A stretch of 64,000 bases of DNA from Nocardia macrotermitis (GTDB lineage: Bacteria > Actinomycetota > Actinomycetes > Mycobacteriales > Mycobacteriaceae). Below are positions 10,201-17,149 of this stretch, in pieces. How positions within the stretch are numbered: position 1 is the stretch's first letter; every line of letters begins with the position of its first letter. The position numbers and the translations under genes are program-made. Under the pieces are notes generated by a model. The model saw only the letters and a list, made by a program, of their open reading frames with translations, did no database searches and was not told the DNA's origin. The DNA lies in contig NZ_WEGK01000016.1 in NCBI RefSeq assembly GCF_009604405.1, positions 1 to 64,000 of the forward strand, written 5' to 3'.

Positions 10201-10901
10201 ACCTGCGGCGATGCCACCGGCAGATCGGCGTACCAGTCGTAGAAGGACAGCATCGGCGCGCCGATCAACGCCATGAACCGCGCGCCCGCCGCATGCGAGA
10301 CCATCGACATGGCCGGGATCGGGGAGAATCCGGCGATGCGGTCCGGGCCGTGCGTGGCGATGGTGTGCACATGCGCGGCGGCGATGATCTCCAGCACCTC
10401 GTCCCACTGCACGCGCACCAGACCGCCCTTGCCGCGGGCCTGCTGATATTCCATCCGCCGGGCCGGATCGGACTGGATGCGCGCCCACGCTCGCACCGGA
10501 TCTCCGGTGTCCCGCTTGGCTTTTCGGTACATCTCGAGTAGTACGCCGCGAATGTACGGATAGCGCACGCGGGTCGGCGAATACGTGTACCAGGAGAAGG
10601 ACGCGCCCCGTGGACAGCCGCGCGGCTCGTACTCCGGACGGTCCGGGCCGACGGACGGATAGTCGGTCGCCTGCGTCTCCCAGGTGATGATGCCGTCCTT
10701 GACGTACACCTTCCAGCGACACGATCCGGTGCAGTTCACCCCGTGCGTGGAGTAGACGATCTTGTCGTGACTCCAGCGGTCGCGGTAGAAGACATCGCCC
10801 TCGGTGCCGCCGCGATAGGTGACGCTGTGCAGATCGGGTGCGGTATCGCCGCGACGGAAGTATCTGCCCGTTTCGAGAATCAGCGCATCGGGTTCCGCCA
10901 T
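7236..10901 (-). CDS. narG: respiratory nitrate reductase alpha subunit (catalytic)
   Basis: The 1221-residue molybdo-bis(MGD) subunit reduces nitrate to nitrite. The N-terminal FS0 site is visible as HGVNCTGSCRW near residues 50-60 with a later cysteine in EPRGCPRG, a His/Cys-ligated cluster characteristic of NarG. The length fits the family (about 1200-1260). I choose the start giving MAEPDALILETGRYF, with AAAGGA 12 bases upstream; the open frame continues further upstream but into the divergent gene. The 142-base gap to the divergent TDT-type transporter (10902-11043) must hold the nar promoter. I looked for an FNR/CRP-like or NarL-like palindrome there and saw none I would defend. First gene of the narGHJI operon, so the organism can probably respire nitrate or use it to balance redox under low oxygen. 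Confidence 0.97.
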   Translation of the reverse strand: MAEPDALILETGRYFRRGDTAPDLHSVTYRGGTEGDVFYRDRWSHDKIVYSTHGVNCTGSCRWKVYVKDGIITWETQATDYPSVGPDRPEYEPRGCPRGASFSWYTYSPTRVRYPYIRGVLLEMYRKAKRDTGDPVRAWARIQSDPARRMEYQQARGKGGLVRVQWDEVLEIIAAAHVHTIATHGPDRIAGFSPIPAMSMVSHAAGARFMALIGAPMLSFYDWYADLPVASPQVFGDQTDVPESGDWWDAAYLIMWGSNVPVTRTPDAHWMAEARYRGQKVVVVAPDYADNAKFADQWLHPHPGTDAALALAMGHVILRECFVDRQVPYFTDYVRRFTDLPFLVTLEEHEDAWVPGKFVRASDLGDTGEGAEWKTVVLEENTGEPAVPPGSIGFRWSESGAGHWNLDMGSIAPALSLYGRGDGVPVLLPRFDTDGGAAAQSRGEVLRRGVPARRLHPEGPLVTTVFDLLLAGYGVGRGELPGDWPESYDDPTAPGTPAWQQEHTSVPAAACIRIAREFAATAEKSRGRCMILMGAGTNHWFHSETIYRTFLALLQLTGCQGRNGGGWAHYVGQEKVRPFTGWSTLAGAIDWARPARQAIGTGHWFVHTDQWRYDKFTADTLASPLGSGRFAGMTAIDCLAQATRLGWMPSYPTFDRNPLELGEGEHAVARAVNEILSGTLKFAIEDPDEPRNWPRVLMLWRANLLGSSAKGAEYFTKHLLGTQSTLSAQEAPRRSRPRDVRWHHEAPEGKLDLLVCLDFRMTSSTLLSDITLPAATWYEKHDLSSTDMHPFVHAFSPAVDPPWQARTDFDIFRALADRLSELAREHLGVRHDLVATALQHDTPGELAQPGGVVRDWRRDECAPVPGRTFPTLTVVERDYTAIGAKFAALGPLVEELGLPVKGIALRPDAEVSYLGSLNGVVESGPAAGRPRIDTAVHAADTILSLSGTTNGHLATQGFRTLERRTGQAMAELAAEHEGKRVHYVDTQSAPVPVITSPEWSGSESDGRRYTAFTQNIEQLRPWHTLTGRQQFFLDHDWMAEVGECLPVYRPPLDMSRLFGEPELGPDGQRQVTVRYLTPHNKWSIHSEYQDNLFMLSLSRGGQVIWMSPADAESIGVADNDWIEAENRNGIVVARAIVSHRMPAGTVYMHHAQERTVNVPRTERTGRRGGIHNSLTRLLLKPTHLIGGYAQLCWGFNYFGPTGNQRDEVTVIRRRSQEVQYR

Positions 10902-11043
10902 GGCGTTGCGGTCCTTTCGACGGTCTGGGCGGGCACACCTCGACCGACTGTATCGTTCGCGCGGCGAATATTTGGCAACTTTCTGGTGGTCGGGTGCGCG
11001 GCAGGCCCCGGATCTCGCGTCGGCGCATGTCACACTGGCGCGC

Positions 11044-12084
11044 GTGGGTGAGTCGGACGACGATCGAGCCGCATCCTTACGCGATCTGAAGCCCGCCTGG
11101 TTCGCCTCGGTGATGGCCACCGGGATCGTCGCGCGCGCCGTTTCGGGTGCGGGCTGGCAGTGGGGTGGGGACGCGCTGCTGATCATCGGCCTGCTGGCGT
11201 TCGCCGGACTCACGATCGCGATGATCGCCCGGGCGATTCGCCATCCGCGCGCGATGGCCGCCGACGCCGGGAATCCCGCGGTCGGATTCACCTTCCTGAC
11301 CTTCGTCGCCGGGGCCGGGGTGCTGTCCACCGGACTGAGCACACACGGATTCGCCGCCGCGGCACTGGCATTGCTGGCCGTCGCCGCCATCGCCTGGCTC
11401 ATTCTCTGCTACCTGATTCCGGCGGGATTCATGGTGCACCACAACGCCGCCGTCGGCATGACCGGCGCCGACGGCACCTGGCTGCTGTGGGTGGTCGGCA
11501 CCCAATCGCTGGCCGTGGCCGCGAGCACGTTACCCGCGCCGTGGGCGCACCGGTTCACCACGCCCGCGCTGCTGGCCTGGTCGATCGGCTGCATGCTCTA
11601 CGGCATCGTGGCGGCGCTGGTACTGAGCGCGCTGTTCACCAGGGAACTCACCCCCGCGACCCTGGTGCCGCCGTACTGGATCTTCATGGGCGCCACCGCG
11701 ATCAGCGTGCTGGCCGCCGCCAAACTGATCGAACGAACCTCCGATCATCTGGTCGTGGTGACGCACCCCGCGCTGATCGGCGCGGCCGTGGTGCTGTGGG
11801 CGTTCGGCACCTGGCTGATCCCCGCACTCCTCATCGCGGGCGTCTGGCGGCATGTGTTCGAGCACTTCCGCCGGGGATTCGACCCGTCGCTGTGGAGCAT
11901 CGTGTTCCCGATCGGTATGTACGGCGTCGGCACCCGCGAATTCGGTGTGGCCGTGGGGGAGTCGTGGATGGTGACGTTCGGGCGGGGGGAGGCTTGGGTG
12001 GCATTGGCGGCGTGGGTGGTGGTCGCGGTGGCGACTGTCGTGCGGTACGTGCCGGGGTTGCGACGGGTTGTCACAGCCGAATAA
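11044..12084 (+). CDS. TDT-family (TehA/SLAC1-like) membrane transporter
   Basis: The 346-residue protein has about ten hydrophobic helices and opens with LKPAWFASVMATGIVARAV, the start typical of the tellurite-resistance/dicarboxylate transporter family (TehA, Mae1, SLAC1). The conserved WSIVFPIGMYGVGTREFG segment near residues 283-300 also fits. Members pass anions such as malate, nitrate-like ions, chloride or sulfite. The position divergent from narG makes an anion role linked to nitrate respiration possible, but this is inference; no narK-type permease is in the window. The start is the GTG at 11044; a later ATG (MATGIV) is less likely because it would lose part of the first helix. Confidence 0.85.
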   Translation: MGESDDDRAASLRDLKPAWFASVMATGIVARAVSGAGWQWGGDALLIIGLLAFAGLTIAMIARAIRHPRAMAADAGNPAVGFTFLTFVAGAGVLSTGLSTHGFAAAALALLAVAAIAWLILCYLIPAGFMVHHNAAVGMTGADGTWLLWVVGTQSLAVAASTLPAPWAHRFTTPALLAWSIGCMLYGIVAALVLSALFTRELTPATLVPPYWIFMGATAISVLAAAKLIERTSDHLVVVTHPALIGAAVVLWAFGTWLIPALLIAGVWRHVFEHFRRGFDPSLWSIVFPIGMYGVGTREFGVAVGESWMVTFGRGEAWVALAAWVVVAVATVVRYVPGLRRVVTAE

Positions 12085-12105
12085 AAGGTTGCCGGACAAC
12101 GGGTT

Positions 12106-12585
12106 TCATATTCGACGCGCTGGTCGGGTGAGTTCGGCCCACAGCACGGTTCTTCCGGCGGAGCAGTGCTGGCCGCAATGAGTGCTGAGCTGTTCGACGG
12201 TCGCGCTGATGAGATTGCCGCTGCGGGCGATGACGTCGGCGTTCCCGGGGGAGTCACGCACTTCGACGACCACGCTGTGTTCGGACGGCCGCCGCAGCCA
12301 TACCGCCATGTGCGTCGGGCAATTCGGCTCCGAGTCCGCGACAGCCGCGACGAACGCCGAGGTGAGGTCGTGGACGATGCGCTCGGCATCGGTGAGCGCA
12401 TCGGCCCAACGCCAGCGGTGCAGGGTGTACCGACAGAACCCGATGGCGATGTTTATCGCGGTGGGTCGGACGGCGAGATTCATTCCGACACAGTCGGTTC
12501 CGGGCACCGGATGCGATAGCGGTAACCCTCGCCGACCGTCGGGCATGCTGGCGGAATCGGGAGAAGGATTCATATCGGCGACCAT
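12106..12585 (-). CDS. ATPase-fold (HATPase_c-like) regulatory protein, divergent
   Basis: The 159-residue protein resembles the small GHKL-fold proteins (anti-sigma-factor kinase type) found beside XRE/DUF397 genes in actinobacteria. It shows the order helix (CRYTLHRWRWADAL), a central helix with DAERIVHDLTSAFVAAV where the ATP-binding N-box lies in relatives, and a strand VVVEVRDSPG resembling the Asp-Gly G1 region. The N-box Asn and G1 glycines are poorly conserved, so ATP binding may be lost. It overlaps the DUF4254 gene by 16 bases and ends a three-gene minus-strand run. Either ATG (12585 or 12573) could be the start. Confidence 0.6.
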   Translation of the reverse strand: MVADMNPSPDSASMPDGRRGLPLSHPVPGTDCVGMNLAVRPTAINIAIGFCRYTLHRWRWADALTDAERIVHDLTSAFVAAVADSEPNCPTHMAVWLRRPSEHSVVVEVRDSPGNADVIARSGNLISATVEQLSTHCGQHCSAGRTVLWAELTRPARRI

Positions 12586-13028
12586 GTTTCTTTGCCGCCC
12601 GGCAGGTAAGTGAGCGTGGGGAGCCTGCGGCGTCCGGTGCCGACTTCGAACGCGAGATCACTGTAGGCACAAGCAAGTTCGGCGAGTCGGAGCCACAGCA
12701 GGTGGCGATGCGGTTCGGCGATATTGTCGGCGAGTGCGCCGTGGGCCTCGGCCGTGTACTGGGCGATTCTGTCGACGATCATCCCCACGGACTCCGATTG
12801 GAGGTAAGCCGCGGTCGGGTCCTGAGGATGGTGAATTGTCACCCAACGATCGATCGAATTGATCAATTGTGTTCGAGCACAGTCGATTTCCGGACACCTG
12901 GATGGGGCGATGCCAATCCGCCTCCGATGCAGCCGGGTCAGCTCACGCGCCGCGACAACGATCGGATGGTCCGGCGCACGAGTTCCGCTGCATCCCCGCA
13001 GAAGCGTCTCTTTGCTCGGCAGAATCAC
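12570..13028 (-). CDS. DUF4254-type protein
   Basis: The 152-residue protein begins at a GTG six bases after GGAGG; this GTG overlaps the stop of the upstream membrane-protein gene as GTGA. It follows the actinobacterial DUF4254 layout: LLRGCSGTRAPDHPIVVAARELTRLHRRR, then an Asp/Arg-rich helix ending INSIDRWV, then SESVGMIVDRIAQY and a final LWLRLAELACAYSDLAFEV helix before RRLP. The family's function is unknown. Coupled translation with its neighbours suggests they work together. Confidence 0.8.
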   Translation of the reverse strand: MILPSKETLLRGCSGTRAPDHPIVVAARELTRLHRRRIGIAPSRCPEIDCARTQLINSIDRWVTIHHPQDPTAAYLQSESVGMIVDRIAQYTAEAHGALADNIAEPHRHLLWLRLAELACAYSDLAFEVGTGRRRLPTLTYLPGGKETWSPI

Positions 13029-13648
13029 CGCAACCTCCGCTGTAGGGAGATGAGCGCACAATATCGCCGAGCGCAATTATGTCCACGGTGTACCTCCAAT
13101 ATTCGTTGCGCCTCAGGCACACTCAGCCGGGCCGGTCGCGTCGAACACGACCAGGCGGTAGTCGGGGCGATCGGTACCGGAGGGTAATCGTCGGTCTCGG
13201 CGGAACGACGAGGTCTGCTCGAGACGAACAGGAAGGACAGGCAGAGTATCAACACGGCCGCCGCGCTCAGCACGGAAACCGGCAGCGCCGCAACCTCTCG
13301 GACCACGTTCGAGTATCCGCCGATCCAGATCATCTGGGCCGCAAGCACTGTCACCACACCGGCGGATACGACCGCGATCCGTCCGGCGAACGTATCCCAG
13401 TGCCGTTTCGGCAGTTCGTATCCGTATGTCGCCAAGCCGATCGCCTCCATCGGCGTCAGGCCGAGAAGCTGTGTCCGCTCCCGCATTTCGGCAATCGTGT
13501 CGGCGATCCGTATCGCCTCGGTCGCCTGCTTGGCATCGAGCGCCTGCCCCGGCAGATATGAAGCCGCCCAACAGCCCTGCCCCACCGGCACCGCTTTGTG
13601 TTTCGTGCGATCACTGCTGATCAGTGACCGGGTTACCTGTACCGCCAT
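13025..13648 (-). CDS. two-helix membrane protein of unknown function
   Basis: The 207-residue protein has a soluble N-terminal part (about residues 1-88), two hydrophobic segments (about 90-112, AVVSAGVVTVLAAQMIWI, and about 122-145, LPVSVLSAAAVLILCLSFLF), and a basic C-terminal tail of about 60 residues. No family is recognised. It is the first gene of the minus-strand run with the DUF4254 and ATPase-fold genes and lies divergent from the XRE regulator, so the regulator may control it from the shared 174-base gap. Confidence 0.6.
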   Translation of the reverse strand: MAVQVTRSLISSDRTKHKAVPVGQGCWAASYLPGQALDAKQATEAIRIADTIAEMRERTQLLGLTPMEAIGLATYGYELPKRHWDTFAGRIAVVSAGVVTVLAAQMIWIGGYSNVVREVAALPVSVLSAAAVLILCLSFLFVSSRPRRSAETDDYPPVPIAPTTAWSCSTRPARLSVPEAQRILEVHRGHNCARRYCALISLQRRLR

Positions 13649-13822
13649 GAAACTCCGACCCCCTTCATGTGGTCGAGATATGACTCACAACACTCGAGCA
13701 AGTAGTATCAGAGAATACTTTTTGTTACAAGTGGAATATCCAGTACGGAACATTCCAGTAACTGAATATGTATTGTTCAGACTGCCCGAACGAGAGTCTC
13801 CGAACGAGAGTCGAGGAGTGAG
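13649..13822. promoter_or_regulatory. divergent intergenic region with repeated operator-like motifs
   Basis: This 174-base gap is AT-rich compared with its surroundings. It contains two similar blocks, GGAATATCCAGTA (13733-13745) and GGAACATTCCAGTA (13747-13760), spaced about 14 bases, and a perfect-core 14-bp tandem pair CCGAACGAGAGTC (13786-13799 and 13800-13813) just before the regulator's GAGGAG ribosome site. Repeats at a regulator's own promoter often bind that regulator. Binding here is inference. Confidence 0.5.
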
Positions 13823-14689
13823 ATGGCCCGCACGTCGCCCACTGTCGCCAACTGGGAACTGATGCTCCGAGTCCGTGAACAGGCCAAACGTCGCGGAATC
13901 AAGTCGAAGGAGATCTTCGGGAAGCTGTCGATCACCCAGCAGTACTGGTCACTACTCAGCAAGGGCAAAGGACTGCTGACCGAAGATCGATTGCAGGTGC
14001 TCGCGCCGCTGCTGGGATTCGACGCGGACGAACTCGCCGAACTGAGCGAACTTCGGGCCGCGGCCGAGGAACGAGGCTGGCAAGCCGAATATTCCGGCAT
14101 GTTCCAGGACGAGCTCTTGCGCTACTACGGTCTGGAAGACGGCGCGCAGAGCATTCGCAGTTTCGAATTCGGTGTCATCCCAGGACTTTTGCAGACAGAG
14201 GAGTACATCCGAGCCATCATGTCGTCGATCACCGCGACCGGACGGCCCAGCGAGGCGGAGCAACGAGTCCGAGCACGCTTGCAGCGGCAACGCCTGCTCG
14301 AGGGGCCGGACCGGGTGCAGATGTCAGTCGTCATCGGGCAAGCACCCCTGATGCAACAGGTGGGTGGCCCCGAGGTGCAACGCCGTCAATTGCTCCATCT
14401 GGTCGAGCTGGCCGATACCCTCGGCGACTCCTTGGATATCCGCGTAATCCCTTTCGACGCAAGGGGATCGATAGCCGCATTGAACACCGCGACCTTCCAC
14501 CTCCTGAACTTCGCCAGCACCAGGATGCCAACGCTCGGCTGGCTCGAAACAGCGGTGTATGGCTTGGTGGTCGAGGAAACGAGGCGGGTCGCGGAGCTGA
14601 GCTTCCTATACGATCGAGTGCATTCGGTTGCGCTCAGTCGCAAGGAATCTCTGCGTCTGATCGAACAGACAGCTCAGCAGATAGGGTGA
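13823..14689 (+). CDS. XRE-type regulator with DUF5753 domain
   Basis: The 288-residue protein has a helix-turn-helix at about residues 17-65 (RGIKSKEIFGKLSITQQYWSLL then LTEDRLQVLAPLLG). A long C-terminal DUF5753 domain begins near AEYSGMFQDELLRYYGLEDGAQ and includes the typical FEFGVIPGLLQTEEY segment. This architecture is the WhiJ/AbaA-like regulator common in Streptomyces and Nocardia, usually paired with a DUF397 gene, as here four bases downstream. Relatives control development or metabolite genes. A GAGGAG site lies seven bases before the ATG. The 14-bp tandem repeat just upstream is a candidate autoregulatory site. Confidence 0.92.
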   Translation: MARTSPTVANWELMLRVREQAKRRGIKSKEIFGKLSITQQYWSLLSKGKGLLTEDRLQVLAPLLGFDADELAELSELRAAAEERGWQAEYSGMFQDELLRYYGLEDGAQSIRSFEFGVIPGLLQTEEYIRAIMSSITATGRPSEAEQRVRARLQRQRLLEGPDRVQMSVVIGQAPLMQQVGGPEVQRRQLLHLVELADTLGDSLDIRVIPFDARGSIAALNTATFHLLNFASTRMPTLGWLETAVYGLVVEETRRVAELSFLYDRVHSVALSRKESLRLIEQTAQQIG

Positions 14690-14693
14690 TCGC

Positions 14694-15032
14694 ATGTACA
14701 CAGCCTGGTTCAAATCCACCCATTCCGGATCCGAGCACACCTGTGTCGAAATCGCTCATCGAGCCGAGGCAGTGCACATCCGCGACAGCAAATACGTCGG
14801 CCCGTCCGATGATCAGCCGATCGTGTCCATCGCACCCGACCTGTGGTCCGCCTTCCTGCACCTGGTCCTGAGCGCAACCTCGGCCAGCTTGGACGACACG
14901 GTGTCCATCGCACTGCATCCCGCCGGCGGCGCGACGATCGTCGGCGGTTCCACGGCATTGGTCTACACCGCTGCCGAATGGGACGCATTCACCAAGGGAG
15001 TCGCGGACGGTCAGTTCGACCGCGTACGCTGA
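14694..15032 (+). CDS. DUF397-domain protein, partner of the XRE regulator
   Basis: The 112-residue protein starts with the DUF397 hallmark (AWFKSTHSG...CVEIAHRAEAVHIRDSKY) and ends with the family's AEWDAFTKGVADGQFD. Between them is an insertion of about 50 residues (PIVSIAPDLWSAFLHLVL...) that most 60-80-residue relatives lack, so it is longer than usual. DUF397 proteins are encoded beside WhiJ-type regulators and are thought to modulate them. It begins four bases after the XRE stop, so the two are co-transcribed. Confidence 0.85.
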   Translation: MYTAWFKSTHSGSEHTCVEIAHRAEAVHIRDSKYVGPSDDQPIVSIAPDLWSAFLHLVLSATSASLDDTVSIALHPAGGATIVGGSTALVYTAAEWDAFTKGVADGQFDRVR

Positions 15033-15069
15033 TTCCGTTGGCCTTCAAGGGGAATCGTCAGGGGGCATC

Positions 15070-15471
15070 GTGAGTGAAGAGCCGATTGCGAACGCCGAGG
15101 TCACCGCTGCGCCGGAGGCCACCGAACCCAAACCGATGACAGTCGAGGAGTACACCACCCGGCTGACCGACTCCTGGAACAGGGTTGAAGAGCTGGCCGC
15201 CGACTTCGCCGCCAACCTCACGGATATCTGGTGGCAGGACCAGCCGGCCAGCGGTGCTGGCATGGATATGCAGACGTCGGCGGCAATGCTGGCCGCCCGC
15301 ATGGCCAACTTCGACCCTGGACGCAACGCTCAGGAATTCATCCACCTCGGCACCATCGCCTTCGCCCAGCGGGTACAGCAGCGAGCCCGTGACGAAGTCG
15401 AGGAGATCGGCGAGATGTACCGCGAGTGGAAGGCCGAGCCGGATCAGCAGGGCGACGGGGATTCACCATAG
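15070..15471 (+). CDS. small acidic protein of unknown function
   Basis: The 133-residue protein starts at GTG after an AGGGGG site. It is acidic at both ends (ANAEVTAAPEATEPKP; EWKAEPDQQGDGDSP) with a helical middle (EYTTRLTDSWNRVEELAADFAANLTDIWWQDQ). No family is recognised. It sits 37 bases after the DUF397 gene on the same strand and may be the last gene of that operon, just before the ESX-associated island. Confidence 0.6.
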   Translation: MSEEPIANAEVTAAPEATEPKPMTVEEYTTRLTDSWNRVEELAADFAANLTDIWWQDQPASGAGMDMQTSAAMLAARMANFDPGRNAQEFIHLGTIAFAQRVQQRARDEVEEIGEMYREWKAEPDQQGDGDSP

Positions 15472-15507
15472 GGACGATCGGCTGGGCTTGCACTGAAAGC
15501 TCAGCGG

Positions 15508-15576
15508 GACAAGGGGTTACAGGGGGTGGGCGACATCATCGCCGCAGACGAGGATCAACCAGGAGCCATCGAATGA
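15508..15576 (+). pseudogene. C-terminal remnant of a DUF1023 hydrolase gene
   Basis: The frame ending at the TGA at 15574-15576 reads LQGVGDIIAADEDQPGAIE. It aligns with the C-terminus of the intact hydrolase gene downstream, LQGMGDIIAQHGDQAMAIK, ending at 18765. In both places the stop overlaps the ATG of a lipoprotein gene as ATGA. The rest of the hydrolase is missing here. This marks the left edge of the decayed copy of the duplicated module. Confidence 0.75.
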
Positions 15577-16151
15577 TCCTCGCACGCAAAGGGATTGGCG
15601 CGACATTCGTTGCCTTGACGGCTGTTGCCGGGCTGCTCGCCGGATGCGGCCGGGAGAACAACAGTGGTGTACAGATGAGCACCACATTGACCGAGTCTGC
15701 CGCACGGAACCGTATCGACACTTACCTTCTCGATACCCTGCGAGGATTGCCGTCGGGTGTCGGGTTGTCCCGCACACCCGATCATCCAGACCTGAGCTCG
15801 TTCGGTCCTAACGACGCCGCGCTCACTGTCCCTTGCGACGACAACAACGATGATCCCCGACACCCCGTACAAGCTGTCATCGCATACTGGATCACCGGTG
15901 TTCCCCGAGGTCAGGACAACCACTACTTCGAACTGACGCGCACCTATTGGACCGACCGCGGATACCGGTTGAATCCGGACTCCACCAGCGACTGGGCATC
16001 GGTGGATACCCCCGACCGCTATTCACTGTCGATCGAGAGTGCGGGCAAAGGCTATGGCTCACTGAGCATCACGGCCGGATCCCCCTGCTTTCCACAGGCC
16101 GCCAAGGGCACGACCACTCCGCAACCGACCGAACTCGAACGACCGTCCTGA
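15573..16151 (+). CDS. lipoprotein of unknown function, copy 1
   Basis: The 192-residue protein has a signal peptide ending in the lipobox LLAGC (cysteine near residue 25). The mature part is TLTESAARNRIDTYLLDTLRGLPSGV, a CDDNNDD acidic loop, a YWTDRGYRLNPDS segment and a C-terminal Pro/Thr tail (TTTPQPTEL). It is clearly paralogous to the lipoprotein at 18762-19337; the signal-distal 160 residues align without large gaps. I do not recognise the family. It remains intact although the genes flanking it in this copy of the module are broken, which suggests it is still under selection or that decay is recent. Confidence 0.8.
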   Translation: MILARKGIGATFVALTAVAGLLAGCGRENNSGVQMSTTLTESAARNRIDTYLLDTLRGLPSGVGLSRTPDHPDLSSFGPNDAALTVPCDDNNDDPRHPVQAVIAYWITGVPRGQDNHYFELTRTYWTDRGYRLNPDSTSDWASVDTPDRYSLSIESAGKGYGSLSITAGSPCFPQAAKGTTTPQPTELERPS

Positions 16152-16270
16152 CACCCGCCCCTGCAACGGCCCACGCCTGACGATCCGGCACTTTCCGAAA
16201 ACAAAGTCGGCTTACCTCCTACGCCACCAATCCGCAGGACATACTGTCCACCCCCGCCCGACACCGACAC

Positions 16271-16345
<75 letters not shown>

Positions 16346-16692
16346 ATGTTCGCACAGGGCAATAACTTCGAAGAACTCGACGCTGCGGTGTAGTGCATCC
16401 AACCTGCGCTGGAACCGGATCGCCAGCCTCATCCTCGTGGAGGACATCCGCGCGATCGTCGACGCCGAAAACAGCCTTTGTAGCACGACCATGATTGCGG
16501 CGGACATCATCCGCCGGGTGTAGGCCGCCACCGTACCGGACATGTAATCCCAAGCCGAACAGGCGATCCCGACGTTCACCGATCACGACGCCGCACGGCC
16601 GCATGCTGCGCGGATCGACCGGAACCGGTGGTACGCGGAATAGGGCGACGCCACTTCGGAGACCGCAACCATCCCGGATGGCTCGAAAGCCG
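16346..16692 (+). pseudogene. decayed YbaB-like gene (copy 1)
   Basis: The start ATGTTCGCACAG...AATAACTTCGAAGAACTC matches the intact gene at 19373 nearly base for base, then hits an in-frame stop after MFAQGNNFEELDAAV. Similarity continues in shifted frames (GACGCCGAAAACAG; ATCATCCGCCGGG; GCGCGGATCGA; ATCCCGGATGGCTCGAAAGC), and the original TGA stop has become CGA. Several small deletions are implied. The gene is dead in this copy. Confidence 0.85.
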
Positions 16693-16752
16693 AGCGCTAC
16701 CGTGTAAAGATGGGAAGCCATGTATAGATGGCCCACACATGGGAGGGGAGGC

Positions 16753-16825
16753 ATGGCACGGCTGTGCAGCTGTGGCAGGCGGTGAACGCGGGTGCGTTCA
16801 CGCCGAAATCGAGCAGAACCCGTAG
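16753..16825 (+). pseudogene. 5' remnant of a small ESX-associated gene (copy 1)
   Basis: From the ATG at 16753 after GGGAGGGGA, the sequence GGCATGGCAC...GCAGCTGTGGCAGG.GGTGAA.GCGGG matches the start of the intact gene at 19818. A deletion of about 9-11 bases shifts the frame to a stop within eleven codons, and homology ends near 16800. The leader upstream (16699-16740) is well conserved with that of the intact copy. The TTG-started EspC-like gene follows directly. Confidence 0.7.
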
Positions 16826-16852
16826 TCGCAACTCAGCTCTCAGGGGGATACT

Positions 16853-17149
16853 TTGAGCAATTTTCTCCAGGCCGACCTCGATACGTTGCATCGGCTCGGC
16901 GGCACCCTCGCCGGTCATTCCGATGCGATCGCGAAGATCAAGGTCACCGGTAGTGTGACCATGCCGAATTCGCCGGTTCAGGGCTCGGCTGATCAGATCG
17001 CCGATGCCGTGTCGAAGGCGTATGCCCTGATCGGAGACAACATTCGCCAGATGTCGGAGGGCGCGAAGACGGCGGCCACGACGTATGAGGAGACCGATCA
17101 GGCTTTCGCCGCGCAGTTGCATCGGTACACCGGCGGTGCACAGCGATGA
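16853..17149 (+). CDS. EspC-like type VII secretion target, 98 residues
   Basis: A TTG start lies behind an AGGGGG site. The 98-residue product is all-helical and follows the pattern of small ESX-secreted partner proteins of the EspC/DUF2580 kind: FLQADLDTLHRLGGTLAGHSDAIAKI, then GSADQIADAVSKAYALIGDNIRQMSEGAKTAATTYEETDQAFA, then a short polar tail. The YEETDQ segment resembles the YxxxD/E secretion signal of type VII substrates (Y79, with the acidic residue four positions later only loosely matching). Its stop overlaps the next gene's ATG (ATGA), so the two products may form a pair. Confidence 0.75.
   Translation: MSNFLQADLDTLHRLGGTLAGHSDAIAKIKVTGSVTMPNSPVQGSADQIADAVSKAYALIGDNIRQMSEGAKTAATTYEETDQAFAAQLHRYTGGAQR

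Noticed and set aside
10902..11043. FNR/CRP-like site in the narG promoter
   Set aside because: No sequence close enough to a TGTGA-N6-TCACA palindrome; GTCACACT near 11028 lacks a second arm.
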